A DNA stretch of 64,000 bases from Paramylibacter ulvae (GCF_014652655.1 NZ_BMZF01000001.1:584329-648328); one strand, 5' to 3'. Numbered from the stretch's first letter, positions 17,561 to 26,916 are shown. Notes: generated by a model not told the origin, from the sequence alone. Made by a program: numbers and translations.

Positions 17561-18273
17561 CGGCCTTGTTGATTTCTCCACGTGCTAAACTTGTCCTTCG
17601 TAGCTGGGTCAGTTGGTGGATACAAACCGAACGTTGATGCGCCTTTTTGTACCATTTCCATGACAAAATCTTCGAACACTGTCATCTCTATGGCTTCGTC
17701 CGCGATGGCGTCTACCATATGTGCAGGAATACAGACAACACCTTCGTTATCACCAACCATGATATCGCCTGGGAAAACAGACACACCACCACACGCGATT
17801 GGATCATTTACCGCAACGGCATGGTGTTTGGTCAAATTGGTCGGCGCACTTGGGCGTGTATGATACGCAGGCATGTCCAACTCGGTAATTTCAGGTGTAT
17901 CGCGAAACCCGCCATCAGTTACGATGCCAACACAGCCAAGCGTCATTAGACGTGTCGCAAGGATGCAACCAGCAGATGCCGCTGTGGCGTCTTCACGTGA
18001 ATCAATTACAAAAACAGCGCCTGCGGGGCATTCTTCAACGCCCTTGCGCTGTGGATTTTCACGATCCGCAAAGGATTCCAAACCATCCAGATCTTCGCGT
18101 GATGGGATATAACGTAGTGTATATGCAAAACCGACCATGTTTTTCCCAGCACGCAAACGCTGTGGTCCTTGGACAAAGATGTTATGGAATCCGTGTTTAA
18201 ACATCGCTGTAGTTAATGTTGCCGTACTGACATTCATTAGTTTTTCATGGGTTTCTGGTTTTAATTTGGTCAT
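17557..18273 (-). CDS. RraA-like / HMG-aldolase-family protein
   Basis: This 238-residue member of the RraA / 4-hydroxy-4-methyl-2-oxoglutarate aldolase fold shows the metal- and substrate-binding segment VTDGGFRD. Catabolic members of this fold cleave or decarboxylate 2-oxo acids; true RraA inhibits RNase E and is shorter, about 160 residues. The length and the setting with a uronate TRAP transporter and GntR regulator favour a catabolic role, but the reaction cannot be named. It is translationally coupled to the downstream gntR gene. Confidence 0.8.
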   Translation of the reverse strand: MTKLKPETHEKLMNVSTATLTTAMFKHGFHNIFVQGPQRLRAGKNMVGFAYTLRYIPSREDLDGLESFADRENPQRKGVEECPAGAVFVIDSREDATAASAGCILATRLMTLGCVGIVTDGGFRDTPEITELDMPAYHTRPSAPTNLTKHHAVAVNDPIACGGVSVFPGDIMVGDNEGVVCIPAHMVDAIADEAIEMTVFEDFVMEMVQKGASTFGLYPPTDPATKDKFSTWRNQQGR

Positions 18274-18500
18274 TTTGATATGCCTCGCACATTGGGTTAT
18301 TTGATCGCCGAATTTGGCTTTCTTTATCGATACTAAGTTGCGTCAAAGCTGTAAGTGATGAACAAATCAACTTGACGACTTTTCTAATTCTTCTTGTTTT
18401 TTCGCCTGCCCCACACCGCATCAAACAAAATGATACTGGTACAAAGCTGTTATTTATCAATGGAATGGGCGCAACTATTCACATCGCGCCCATCGCGCTA

Positions 18501-19781
18501 TCAGTCGAACAAGGATGGCAGGAACAGCGATACCGCTGGAACGTATGTTACCAAGATCAACGCCACCAAAATCGCCAAATAGAATGGCCAGATTGATTTC
18601 AACGTTTCCTCGATCTTGATCCGTCCAACCGCACAACCAACGAACAAACAAGTGCCCACTGGTGGGGTACATAACCCCAGACCAAGATTGACCAACATCA
18701 TGATGCCAAACTGGATTGGATCCATGCCAAGATCCTTGACGATTGGCAAAAAGATCGGTGTGCAAATCAGGATCAGCGCGGCCATATCCATGATCATCCC
18801 TAACACCAACAGCATTAAGTTGATCATCAACAACACGGCGACCTTTTCCGATGAAATGCCGAGCATAAACGAGCTGAGCTTATCGGGCACTTGGTAAAGT
18901 GCGAGCAGATATGCAAACGAGCTGGCAAAGCCGATTAATACCATCACCATCGCGGTAGTACGCACTGCGGAAACCACCGCTGTTTTAAATCCGTTCCAGT
19001 CCAAACTGCGATATACGAAATACGTCAGGCAAAGCGCATAGATCGCGCCAAACGCACCCGATTCCGTCACAGTAAACACACCAGATAAAACGCCACCCAC
19101 GATAATCACAGCCGTGATCAGGCCCGGGATCGCCTCGATTGATGCCTTGCCAACTGCACGCCAACCGGGAAACGGTTCCGCAGGATAGTTGTGTTTGAGA
19201 GCGATAAAATACGCCGCAGCCGCCAAACAGATACACATCAGCATACCAGGGATCACACCGGCCAAGAACAGTTTCGATATCGAAATACCGCCACCAGCCG
19301 CCACCGCGAAAATAATCATGTTGTGGCTAGGTGGGATAACGATACCCGCAATGGATGATGTAACGGTGACGTTCACCGCATAATCAGCGCGATATCCGCG
19401 TTCCTTCATCACGGGGATCAAGATTGAACCAAGTGCCGAAATATCCGCAACCGCAGATCCCGAAATACCACCAAACAACATGCTGGAAAAGATATTCACA
19501 GAGGCCAAGCCCCCACGAACGTGCCCAACAAGGGCAGATGCGAACCGCACCAATCGCATGGCAATCCCGCCATGCAACATCAATTCACCCGCGAACACAA
19601 AGAATGGAATGGCAAGAAGTGAAAACACCGAAATTCCAGACAAGGAGCGTTGAAATGTGATCAACAGCGGGAAACCTTCGTACCAAAAGGCGGTCAGTGC
19701 GGCGATCCCCATTGCAAATGCAACAGGCATGCCCAGAACCACACAGGCAAAGAAAATGCCCAATAATATCGTCAGGCCCAT
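18501..19781 (-). CDS. dctM: TRAP transporter 1 large permease DctM
   Basis: This 426-residue protein is the standard length for the TRAP large membrane subunit, with about twelve hydrophobic segments. Visible family motifs are GISGSAVADISALGSILIP and VIPPSHNMIIFA. It drives sodium-coupled uptake of an organic acid together with DctQ and the periplasmic DctP. The start overlaps the dctQ stop as TAATG. Position between the KdgK/KdgF block and hexuronate genes suggests a uronate as substrate. Confidence 0.94.
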   Translation of the reverse strand: MGLTILLGIFFACVVLGMPVAFAMGIAALTAFWYEGFPLLITFQRSLSGISVFSLLAIPFFVFAGELMLHGGIAMRLVRFASALVGHVRGGLASVNIFSSMLFGGISGSAVADISALGSILIPVMKERGYRADYAVNVTVTSSIAGIVIPPSHNMIIFAVAAGGGISISKLFLAGVIPGMLMCICLAAAAYFIALKHNYPAEPFPGWRAVGKASIEAIPGLITAVIIVGGVLSGVFTVTESGAFGAIYALCLTYFVYRSLDWNGFKTAVVSAVRTTAMVMVLIGFASSFAYLLALYQVPDKLSSFMLGISSEKVAVLLMINLMLLVLGMIMDMAALILICTPIFLPIVKDLGMDPIQFGIMMLVNLGLGLCTPPVGTCLFVGCAVGRIKIEETLKSIWPFYLAILVALILVTYVPAVSLFLPSLFD

Positions 19782-20311
19782 TAAAACGCCTCCCTTTCAT
19801 TGTAATCGATGCCGCTGAACAGGCACATCACCCGAAACACAGTACGAAGCCCTGCAAAAACAAACACCAACCCACCACACAGCGCAGCAGACAGGGTGCG
19901 GAAACTTTCTGGAATATCAAGCATGGGCAACATCGTGTCCCAGCCAAAATTAAACAGCTCGATGCTGGCAACCAACATGATCAAACCAAAGCCAGCCAAA
20001 ACAAAATCGGTAAATATTTTGACATATGTCTGAAGACGGCGCCCCAATGCATCGCGAAACAGCGTAACTCCCAAATGGGTTTGCTGATGAATACCGGCGG
20101 CCGCACCAAGATATGTGATGTAACACACCAACAATAGCGCCAATTGTTCAACCCACGTCGGCGTTGCATTCAACACGTAGCGGCCAAAAACAAGCCAACC
20201 AAAGGTGGCAATCAAGATAACCAAGGCAATTGAGGCGAGCAAAATGCACAAAGTGCAAAGATGATCCATCAATCGTTCAGTGCTTTTTATGAAACGAGAA
20301 TTCTGATCCAC
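19781..20311 (-). CDS. dctQ: TRAP transporter 1 small permease DctQ
   Basis: This 176-residue protein has four hydrophobic segments and the DctQ pattern (VFGRYVLNATPTWVEQLALL). The start is GTG at 20311 with AGGA eight bases upstream. It is coupled to dctM by a one-base TAATG overlap and separated from dctP by a stem-loop at 20334-20365. Confidence 0.92.
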   Translation of the reverse strand: MDQNSRFIKSTERLMDHLCTLCILLASIALVILIATFGWLVFGRYVLNATPTWVEQLALLLVCYITYLGAAAGIHQQTHLGVTLFRDALGRRLQTYVKIFTDFVLAGFGLIMLVASIELFNFGWDTMLPMLDIPESFRTLSAALCGGLVFVFAGLRTVFRVMCLFSGIDYNEREAF

Positions 20312-20333
20312 CTGAAAATTCCTTTGAATAAGG

Positions 20334-20365
20334 TGTTCGCGCCCACGAGAGCACAGGCGCGAACA
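20334..20365 (-). terminator. Stem-loop between dctP1 and dctQ1
   Basis: Perfect 10-bp arms TGTTCGCGCC (20334-20343) and GGCGCGAACA (20356-20365) enclose a 12-base loop. There is no T-run, so it is likely an mRNA 3'-end protector that allows excess binding protein over membrane subunits. Confidence 0.65.
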
Positions 20366-20378
20366 GGATTTGAGAGGA

Positions 20379-21368
20379 TTATTCCGCGTTGCGGAACAAG
20401 TTAACCAAATCAGTCATTTCTGGATTTGCAGCCAGATAGGCGTCATAAACAGGAACCATTGCCGCTTGGAATGCGGATTTGTCTTCGATGCTGTTTACGG
20501 TTGTGCCGCCTGCTTTCACAGTTTCCATAGAAGCCGCTTCGCGTTCTTGCCAAAGTTTGCGTTGCAAATCGGTGGACGCTTTGCCCGCTGCTCTGACAAT
20601 ATCTTGTTGCTCTGGTGTTAGCGCATCAAATGTCTTTTTGCTCATGCATAGACATTCTGGGATGATCAAATGCTCTGACATTGAATAGTATTTCGCAACT
20701 TCAAAATGGCTTGTTGATTCATATGATGGTGGGTTATTTTCCGCGCCATCAACAACGCCCGTTTTGATTGATTGATATACTTCGGCAAATGCCATTGGTG
20801 TAGCGTTGCCGCCCATTGCTTCGATCATGCCAACGAACAAATCGTTGTTCATCACGCGCACTTTCATGCCTGCAACATCATCAGGTGTGTTGATCGGCTT
20901 GATAGAGTTATAGAACGAACGCGCACCTGCATCGTAATAACCAAGTGCTACAATGCCTTTTTCCTCTAGTGCTGCGTTCAACGCGGCGCCTGGCTCACCG
21001 TCCATCAGTTCATACATCTGTGGAACGCTTTTAAAGATAAACGGCAGTGAAACAACGTTCGTTGCTGGTACAGCCTGACCCATCGGCCCAAGACTAAATA
21101 CGCCAAAATCAATGATGCCCAAGCGGACTTGTTCGATCGCATCTGGCTGTGAGCCCAAAACGCCCGCGTGGAATACCTTGCCGCCAATACCGGCTTTTTC
21201 GGTTACTTCCGCCATGAACGCTTCCATGCCGTGAGACACTGGATAATCCTCAACGTGGATATTCCAACCACGCCAATCCTTTGCCTGTGCCCCCGTTGCG
21301 GCCAATGCCATGCTCGCAACAAATGTCGCCTTCAGCGCCAATGATGCAAAGTTTTTGCTAAGTTTCAT
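20379..21368 (-). CDS. dctP: TRAP transporter 1 periplasmic binding protein DctP
   Basis: This 329-residue TRAP solute receptor has a Sec signal peptide (cleavage after AQA near residue 29). The family arginine segment KVRVMNNDLFVGMIEAMGG is followed by PMAFAEVYQSIKTGVVDGAE, the usual substrate-binding helix. Such proteins bind C4 acids or uronates through a conserved Arg-carboxylate contact. GGAGGAG precedes ATG 21368. Its upstream region carries a TTACAAAT-type repeat at 21416-21433, linking it to the kdgK/kdgF regulon. It is divergent from the redoxin gene. Confidence 0.93.
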   Translation of the reverse strand: MKLSKNFASLALKATFVASMALAATGAQAKDWRGWNIHVEDYPVSHGMEAFMAEVTEKAGIGGKVFHAGVLGSQPDAIEQVRLGIIDFGVFSLGPMGQAVPATNVVSLPFIFKSVPQMYELMDGEPGAALNAALEEKGIVALGYYDAGARSFYNSIKPINTPDDVAGMKVRVMNNDLFVGMIEAMGGNATPMAFAEVYQSIKTGVVDGAENNPPSYESTSHFEVAKYYSMSEHLIIPECLCMSKKTFDALTPEQQDIVRAAGKASTDLQRKLWQEREAASMETVKAGGTTVNSIEDKSAFQAAMVPVYDAYLAANPEMTDLVNLFRNAE

Positions 21369-21415
21369 ATTTTACTCCTCCAAGTGTAATATTTACAAAA
21401 GGTAACTTACAGAAC

Positions 21416-21433
21416 TAACAAATATTTACAAGT
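21416..21433. promoter_or_regulatory. TTACAAAT-type operator before dctP1 (site C)
   Basis: TAACAAATATTTACAAGT has two TTACAAAT-like half-sites ten bases apart, differing from the consensus at two positions. It lies 48 bases upstream of the dctP start, where it could repress the TRAP operon. Confidence 0.5.
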
Positions 21434-21653
21434 TTTTATTTCACCTTACCTATGCTCACTGAAACGCACTGCCAAATCTTTGTTTCCATTGCAAAATCTT
21501 CTAGCCGCTTGATACACAACCTCACTATCGTCGCACATAAACAGCAGTTCCCTGCTGGAATCGCAAAACTGTTCACGGAAAACATCACTTGCGTTGCGAA
21601 CATTAGACCATCCAACCCTATCCACGATGCATTGCAATTCACGAAAAGATAGA

Positions 21654-21671
21654 TTACAAATATTTACAAAT
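21654..21671. promoter_or_regulatory. TTACAAAT operator before the redoxin gene (site D)
   Basis: TTACAAATATTTACAAAT is the cleanest copy of the direct repeat, with two identical half-sites one helical turn apart. It ends just before the redoxin start region. Confidence 0.55.
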
Positions 21672-21693
21672 AAACCAACACTGGATGAATCAC

Positions 21694-22215
21694 ATGACAC
21701 AAACGTACAAACTCGCTGGCGGCGCGCCCTTTCCTACATTTGAAATCGACAAGGTCGGTGGCGGAAAGATTCAAATCGGTGGCGCGCGCGATCGCTGGTC
21801 ACTGGTGATTGTGTATCGGGGCAAACATTGCGGGCGTTGTAAAAACTATCTTAACAAGCTTGAACAAACCTATGCCAACTGGCAGGCCGCTGGATTTGAT
21901 GTTGTATGTATTTCCGCCGACCCGATTGAAAAGGTCAACGACGATATCGAAAAATTCGGTTGGACCTTTGACATCGGATACGATCTGCAAGAAGCAGAGA
22001 TGCGCAAAATGGGTGTCTATGTCAGCGACCCATTATCAAGCCAAGAAACGGATCGTCGTTTTTCGGAACCAGGTGTGTTTTGTATTCGCCCAGATGGAAC
22101 CACACAAATTATCGCGATTTCCAATGGCCCTGCGGCACGCCCCGATCTGGATGAACTTTTGGATGGAATGATCTTTACCATCGACAATGATCGCCCTGTA
22201 CGTGGCGATGTCTAG
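21694..22215 (+). CDS. Peroxiredoxin-like (AhpC/TSA) redoxin
   Basis: This 173-residue thioredoxin-fold protein has the redox motif CGRC (Cys46, Cys49), preceded by the strand WSLVIVYRGKH and followed by a long helix. It is of the AhpC/TSA-like group annotated as peroxiredoxin-like; the CxxC spacing suggests a thiol-disulfide role rather than a one-Cys peroxidase. The start is chosen at 21694, with GGA eight bases upstream; ATG 21685 is possible. The operator directly upstream places it in the uronate regulon, an unexpected partner for a redoxin. Confidence 0.8.
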   Translation: MTQTYKLAGGAPFPTFEIDKVGGGKIQIGGARDRWSLVIVYRGKHCGRCKNYLNKLEQTYANWQAAGFDVVCISADPIEKVNDDIEKFGWTFDIGYDLQEAEMRKMGVYVSDPLSSQETDRRFSEPGVFCIRPDGTTQIIAISNGPAARPDLDELLDGMIFTIDNDRPVRGDV

Positions 22216-22359
22216 GGTTTGATTTGAACAAGGCACGGCCCTGATTACATCACCGCGCCGATCTGCCATGGAACAAATTCGTTGTCACCAAACCCAAGGG
22301 ATACTGACTTGGTGCGTTGACCCGATATCGTGGTCTTAAAATGGCAAAAAAACTTGCCC

Positions 22360-22407
22360 ATTTTGATCAAAATTGACAGCGGGCGATACGATATCGCCCG
22401 CTGTCAA
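22360..22407. terminator. Bidirectional terminator between redoxin and uxuB operon
   Basis: Perfect 16-bp arms (22373-22388 and 22392-22407) close a three-base CGA loop; the stem contains GACAGCGGGCGATA. On the minus strand the stem is followed by TTTTGATC, itself part of a 14-bp palindrome ATTTTGATCAAAAT (22360-22373). It separates the converging redoxin gene and the uxuB-kduD-kduI-uxaC operon. Confidence 0.75.
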
Positions 22408-22493
22408 ATCCATGTCGTCAGGCATTTTTCGAAACAAACGATCCGTGCGTTGTCAGAACCTCGACAACATCGTTTGGATGCAAAACAATCGGA

Positions 22494-23936
22494 TCAGTCA
22501 TTCAAAATCTCTTGAATGGCGCGCCGCGTGCCCACATCCCATATGCGATTTGCCATAACACCAATTGGTTCACGTATCTGAGCGGCCAGATCGGTTGGAA
22601 AAATATCGGTCACACCTAACAGTGCTGCCGCTTTTTCCGCGGGCTCTGACTGTGCATTGCAAAGATCGGACAGCATCACCGCCAAGGGATCACGCACGTC
22701 GATCACCCCGCCCTGTTCATCTGTTCCCGACACGTATCGCACCCATGCAGCAACCGCGAGATATAACCCGGTATTATCACGTCCTGCATCCAAATTTTCA
22801 CGCATCGTTCCCAAAATACGTTGGGGGAGCTTTTGGCTTCCGTCCATGGCGATTTGCCATGTTTTGTGGCGGATTGCAGGATTTGCATATCGGGAGAACA
22901 AAGCATCGGAATAATCGTATAAGTTAACACCATCAGGTGCAATCACGCTTGGGATGATTTCAGACCACAACCGGCGCGCAAATTTGGCGAATACTGGATC
23001 GCCAACAGTATCCGAAATCGTTTCATGCCCAGCCAAATACCCAGTATATGCAAGTGCCGAATGTGTACCGTTCAACATGCGTAGTTTCATATGTTCATGC
23101 GCGGTAACATCAGCCACCATTTCCGCCCCTGCGGCGGCAAAATCGGGGCGCTGATTGGCCACAAAATCATCCTCAATCGCCCATTGCGAAAAGGGTTCGT
23201 GCATTACGGGTGCACCATCATATGTGCCTGTGATTTTGGCCACGCGTTCAATGTCATCTTTGGTGGTGGCCGGCGTAATGCGATCAACCATTGTGGATGG
23301 GAATCGGCAATTAGAACCAATCCAAGATGCCAATTTAGGATCGATCAATTCCGCAAATTCCAAGACCAAACCGCGCACCAATTTTCCATTTTCTGGTAGG
23401 TTATCACAGGTCATTACCGTAAACGGCGCAGAACCCGCCGCGCGGCGAATTTGCAATGCGCGCACCAAATAACCAATGGCCGATTTTGGCGTTTCATGTG
23501 CCAAATCATGTTGAATATCGCCATTGTCCAAATTCAACGCCCCCGTTGCTGGGTTGTGGCAATATCCTTTCTCGGTAACGGTCAAAGATACGATTTTAAC
23601 ATTTGGATCTGACATATGCGCCAGAACCGCCGCTGGATTTTCAGGTGCAACCAGGACATCATTCAACACCTCTATCACGCGGGGTTGTTCGCCATCTGCG
23701 CCAAGGCTCACGGATGTATATGCCCATCCTTGTGGGCGTAGTACATCGGCGGTGTCCGCACTGCGCAATGAAACGCCAACCACCCCCCAATCACCGCCAG
23801 AGGCAGCCATGGCATCGGCGATGTATACACAGCCAAATGCGCGAAAAAACGCGCCTAAGCCCAAATGCACAATTCCTGTGTTTGGGCGCGGTGCGCCCGA
23901 TGGTTTCAAACTATCAACGGGCAAGCCAGCCTCCAT
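22494..23936 (-). CDS. uxuB: D-mannonate oxidoreductase / fructuronate reductase UxuB
   Basis: This 480-residue member of the mannitol dehydrogenase family begins with the NAD-binding strand GIVHLGLGAFFRAF. Further family motifs are VSLTVTEKGYC and the catalytic-lysine-type segment RMLNGTHSALAYTGYLAG. It reduces D-fructuronate to D-mannonate in glucuronate catabolism; with UxaC and UxuA nearby this is the most likely role, although tagaturonate reductase or mannitol dehydrogenase are related. ATG 23936 lies inside kduD; a TTG at 23924 with GGAGG five bases upstream may be the true start. It is the last gene of the operon. Confidence 0.87.
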   Translation of the reverse strand: MEAGLPVDSLKPSGAPRPNTGIVHLGLGAFFRAFGCVYIADAMAASGGDWGVVGVSLRSADTADVLRPQGWAYTSVSLGADGEQPRVIEVLNDVLVAPENPAAVLAHMSDPNVKIVSLTVTEKGYCHNPATGALNLDNGDIQHDLAHETPKSAIGYLVRALQIRRAAGSAPFTVMTCDNLPENGKLVRGLVLEFAELIDPKLASWIGSNCRFPSTMVDRITPATTKDDIERVAKITGTYDGAPVMHEPFSQWAIEDDFVANQRPDFAAAGAEMVADVTAHEHMKLRMLNGTHSALAYTGYLAGHETISDTVGDPVFAKFARRLWSEIIPSVIAPDGVNLYDYSDALFSRYANPAIRHKTWQIAMDGSQKLPQRILGTMRENLDAGRDNTGLYLAVAAWVRYVSGTDEQGGVIDVRDPLAVMLSDLCNAQSEPAEKAAALLGVTDIFPTDLAAQIREPIGVMANRIWDVGTRRAIQEILND

Positions 23937-24657
23937 CTACGTTTAAAATTGCACCGTGGACATAACGCGCCGCTGGGGTGCATAAATACGTTGCAGCCCC
24001 CGCAATATCGGATGCGTGCCCCCAACGCCCAGCCGGAATGCGATCCAATATGGCAGCGTTGCGCACAGGATCATTTTGCAAATCTTTGGTGTTGTTGGTT
24101 TCGATATAACCCGGCGCGACGGCATTGATATTTATCCCCTTACTCGCCCATTCATTGGCCAATAATTTCGTAAGCCCCGCAACCCCATGTTTTGATGCGG
24201 TATAGGATGGCACACGAATGCCACCTTGGAATGACAAAAGCGATGCGATGTTTACCACCGCGCCCTGCCCATCACGCGCAAATACAGCCTTGGCAAATGA
24301 TTGGGTTGTAAAGAATAGCGCCTTTAGGTTCACATCCATCACATCATCCCAATCGGATTCAGTAAATTCAATCGCGTCATTGCGCCGAATGATGCCAGCG
24401 TTATTGACCAAGATATCAACATTTTCGTCGTTGAATAAATCTTGTCCCGCCATCGGATCGGCAAAATCGGCCAACACAGATGTTGCGCGGCCACCCGCAC
24501 GGTTAATCTGATCAACCGTATCGCTGCACTCACGTCGCCCAACACAGATCACGGATGCACCTACCTGCGCCAATCCAATTGCGATGGCTTGGCCGATGCC
24601 CGTATTAGCACCCGTTACCAATGCAGTTTTCCCGTCCAAAGAAAAGGGATTGCTCAC
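23914..24657 (-). CDS. kduD: 2-deoxy-D-gluconate 3-dehydrogenase KduD (SDR)
   Basis: This 247-residue short-chain dehydrogenase has the cofactor loop TGANTGIGQAIA near residues 16-27, NNAG, catalytic Ser in NIASLLSFQGG and the YTASK motif. The closing NVDGGWLAR is typical of KduD, which reduces 2,5-diketo-3-deoxygluconate to KDG. The start is GTG at 24657, overlapping the kduI stop as GTGA with GGAGG seven bases upstream; the longer frame to 24768 runs through kduI. It is coupled to kduI upstream and overlaps uxuB downstream. Confidence 0.9.
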   Translation of the reverse strand: MSNPFSLDGKTALVTGANTGIGQAIAIGLAQVGASVICVGRRECSDTVDQINRAGGRATSVLADFADPMAGQDLFNDENVDILVNNAGIIRRNDAIEFTESDWDDVMDVNLKALFFTTQSFAKAVFARDGQGAVVNIASLLSFQGGIRVPSYTASKHGVAGLTKLLANEWASKGININAVAPGYIETNNTKDLQNDPVRNAAILDRIPAGRWGHASDIAGAATYLCTPAARYVHGAILNVDGGWLAR

Positions 24658-25478
24658 TTCAATTCCTCCATCGCGACCATATCCATATCTGTGAAATCGG
24701 CATTGTCGCCCGCCATCGCCCAGCAAAATGTGTATGCCGCTGTCCCTGCCCCTGAATGGATTGACCATGGGGGTGAAATCACCGCCTCTTCGTTCGCCAT
24801 AACGATATGTCTGGTTTGGGATGGTTCGCCCATGAAATGAAACACGCGTTGATCATCAGGAAGTTCGAAATACAAATACGCCTCCATCCGTCGATCATGC
24901 AAATGCGCGGGCATCGTGTTCCAAACAGACCCTTGCACAAATTGCGTGTACCCCATCGAAAGTTGACATGTTTGGCACACATCAGGGTGCAAAAACTGAA
25001 TGATCACACGTTCATTTGCCGTTTCACGTGCACCCATTTCAACACGCCGCGCATCGGCGGGTTTAATCATCCGTGTGGGATAGGTTTGATGCGCAGGCGC
25101 GGACAGGATATAAAACCGACCGTCGCCGCTAAATTCAATCGCCCCAGCACCCATACCGATATACAAAACTTCGCCATTATTGATGGTGTAATCGGTATCC
25201 GCCACACGAACGTTTCCCGTGGCGCCGATATTCAATATACCCATTTCACGACGATCAAGAATGGATGGCGTTCCCGTGGGCGCACAGGCATCAAGCGTGA
25301 GCGTTTTGCCATTGGGCACAGCAGAGCCAAGGATCAGGCGATCATAATGGCTATACACCAAATTAATCTCGTTATCCTGAAACAATCCCCCCACATGGAA
25401 ATGTTTGCGCAATTGATCGGTATCCAATGATTTTGCGGATACGGGATCAATGGCATGTCGAACTTGAGTTTTTAGCAT
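24654..25478 (-). CDS. kduI: 5-keto-4-deoxyuronate isomerase KduI
   Basis: This 274-residue bicupin enzyme has the length expected for KduI. The zinc site is complete: His192 and His194 in HLHDRRME, Glu199, and His241 in PPWSIHSG, matching the spacing in the E. coli enzyme. It isomerises 5-keto-4-deoxyuronate (from unsaturated uronates) to 2,5-diketo-3-deoxygluconate, the KduD substrate. Its presence shows that the cell processes lyase-derived uronates. It lies 34 bases after uxaC and is coupled to kduD. Confidence 0.95.
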   Translation of the reverse strand: MLKTQVRHAIDPVSAKSLDTDQLRKHFHVGGLFQDNEINLVYSHYDRLILGSAVPNGKTLTLDACAPTGTPSILDRREMGILNIGATGNVRVADTDYTINNGEVLYIGMGAGAIEFSGDGRFYILSAPAHQTYPTRMIKPADARRVEMGARETANERVIIQFLHPDVCQTCQLSMGYTQFVQGSVWNTMPAHLHDRRMEAYLYFELPDDQRVFHFMGEPSQTRHIVMANEEAVISPPWSIHSGAGTAAYTFCWAMAGDNADFTDMDMVAMEELK

Positions 25479-25512
25479 AATACGTCTCTCTGTTATTGAG
25501 TGAATTTATAGA

Positions 25513-26916
25513 TCAAAGGCGATAGGCCTGTTTCGCCAGTCGATAGGCTAAATCATATGAAACTTCGTGCGCTTCGTTCTCATTCAACCGACCAGTGGCG
25601 ATCAGGGTGGCCAGAAATGAACTATCAACACGGCGCGCCACATCGTGGCGTGCAGGAATGGAACAAAATGCGCGCGTGTCGTCGTTAAACCCGACCGTGT
25701 TATAAAAACCCGCTGTTTCCGTGGCCATTTCACGAAATCGCATCATGCCTTCGTAACTGTCATGAAACCACCACGGCGGGCCAAGTTTTAGCGCGGGATA
25801 AACACCCGCAAGGGGTGCCAATTCACGCGCATATGTGGATTCATCAAGCGTGAATAAAATAATAGTCAGGTTCGGTTCACCACCAACGGCATTTAACAGG
25901 GGTTTCAACGCCGTCACATAATCGGTGCGCGATGGAATATCGTACCCTTTGTCGCGACCAAACAATCTAAAAATGTCCTTAGAATGATTGCGTGATGATC
26001 CAGGATGGATTTGCAACACCAACCCGTCATCCAAGCTCATCCGCGCCATTTCAGTTAACATGTGCCCTCGAAATGCGTCGGCCTCTGCTGCGGTGCAATC
26101 GCCGCGCAGCGCTTTGTCAAACAGGTTGGCAGCAACGTCTGGCGCAAAATCTTCGGTGCGTGCGGTTGGATGGCCGTGATCCGATGACGTGGCGCCGTAT
26201 GATTTGAAGAATGCGCGGCGATTACGATGTGCGGCCAGATATCCCTGCCAAGTGGTGGCATCCTCATCCGCCATTTCACCCATTTTTTGCACGTTTTCTG
26301 CAAACCCATCAAATTCTGGATCGATCACAGCATCAGGGCGATATGCGGTGACAACCTTGCCACCCCACCCGCTCTCGCGGATCATGTGGTGCCACTTAAG
26401 ATCATCAATGGCGCTTTCGGTGGTCGAGATTGCCTCGATGTTGAACTGTTCAAATAATGCACGCGGACGAAATCCATCTTTGGATAAACAATCATCGATA
26501 TGATCGTAAATCGCGGTGGCCGTATACGCTGACAGCGGCTGATCAACACCGAATACCTCTTGTAGAACGTGATCAACCCAAATGCGTGATGGCGTGGCGC
26601 GAAACAGGTGATAGTTATCTGCGAAAACTTGCCATATTTTACGTGGATCTTGTTCCACGGCGCGCCCATCTGCGCGGGGCACACCCAGTGCATCCAATGG
26701 AATGCCTTGGGAATGTAACATGCGAAAAATGTAATGATCGGGTGTCACCAGCAATTGTGCAGGATCATCAAACGGTTGATTTTCTGCAAACCAACGTGGG
26801 TCGGTATGGCCATGTGGGCTGATGATCGGCAAATCGCGCACCCCTTCGTACAGGGTGCGTGCCAAATCGCGCACCTTGGGGTCTGTTGGAAACAACCGAT
26901 TTTCGTCTAATAACAT
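25513..26916 (-). CDS. uxaC: Glucuronate isomerase UxaC (copy 1)
   Basis: This 467-residue uronate isomerase of the amidohydrolase-like fold carries the N-terminal metal motif ISPHGHTDPRW and the C-terminal segments GPPWWFHDS and RHDVARRVDS. It interconverts D-glucuronate/D-fructuronate or D-galacturonate/D-tagaturonate. It is the first gene of the minus-strand operon uxaC-kduI-kduD-uxuB and is divergent from a GntR regulator. A second full-length copy of equal length is at 29967-31370, so the two probably serve different inducers or substrates. Confidence 0.95.
   Translation of the reverse strand: MLLDENRLFPTDPKVRDLARTLYEGVRDLPIISPHGHTDPRWFAENQPFDDPAQLLVTPDHYIFRMLHSQGIPLDALGVPRADGRAVEQDPRKIWQVFADNYHLFRATPSRIWVDHVLQEVFGVDQPLSAYTATAIYDHIDDCLSKDGFRPRALFEQFNIEAISTTESAIDDLKWHHMIRESGWGGKVVTAYRPDAVIDPEFDGFAENVQKMGEMADEDATTWQGYLAAHRNRRAFFKSYGATSSDHGHPTARTEDFAPDVAANLFDKALRGDCTAAEADAFRGHMLTEMARMSLDDGLVLQIHPGSSRNHSKDIFRLFGRDKGYDIPSRTDYVTALKPLLNAVGGEPNLTIILFTLDESTYARELAPLAGVYPALKLGPPWWFHDSYEGMMRFREMATETAGFYNTVGFNDDTRAFCSIPARHDVARRVDSSFLATLIATGRLNENEAHEVSYDLAYRLAKQAYRL

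Noticed and set aside
24807..25430. Open frame of 207 codons opposite kduI
   Set aside because: Antisense shadow of a well-supported gene; His-rich, low-complexity translation and no start signal.
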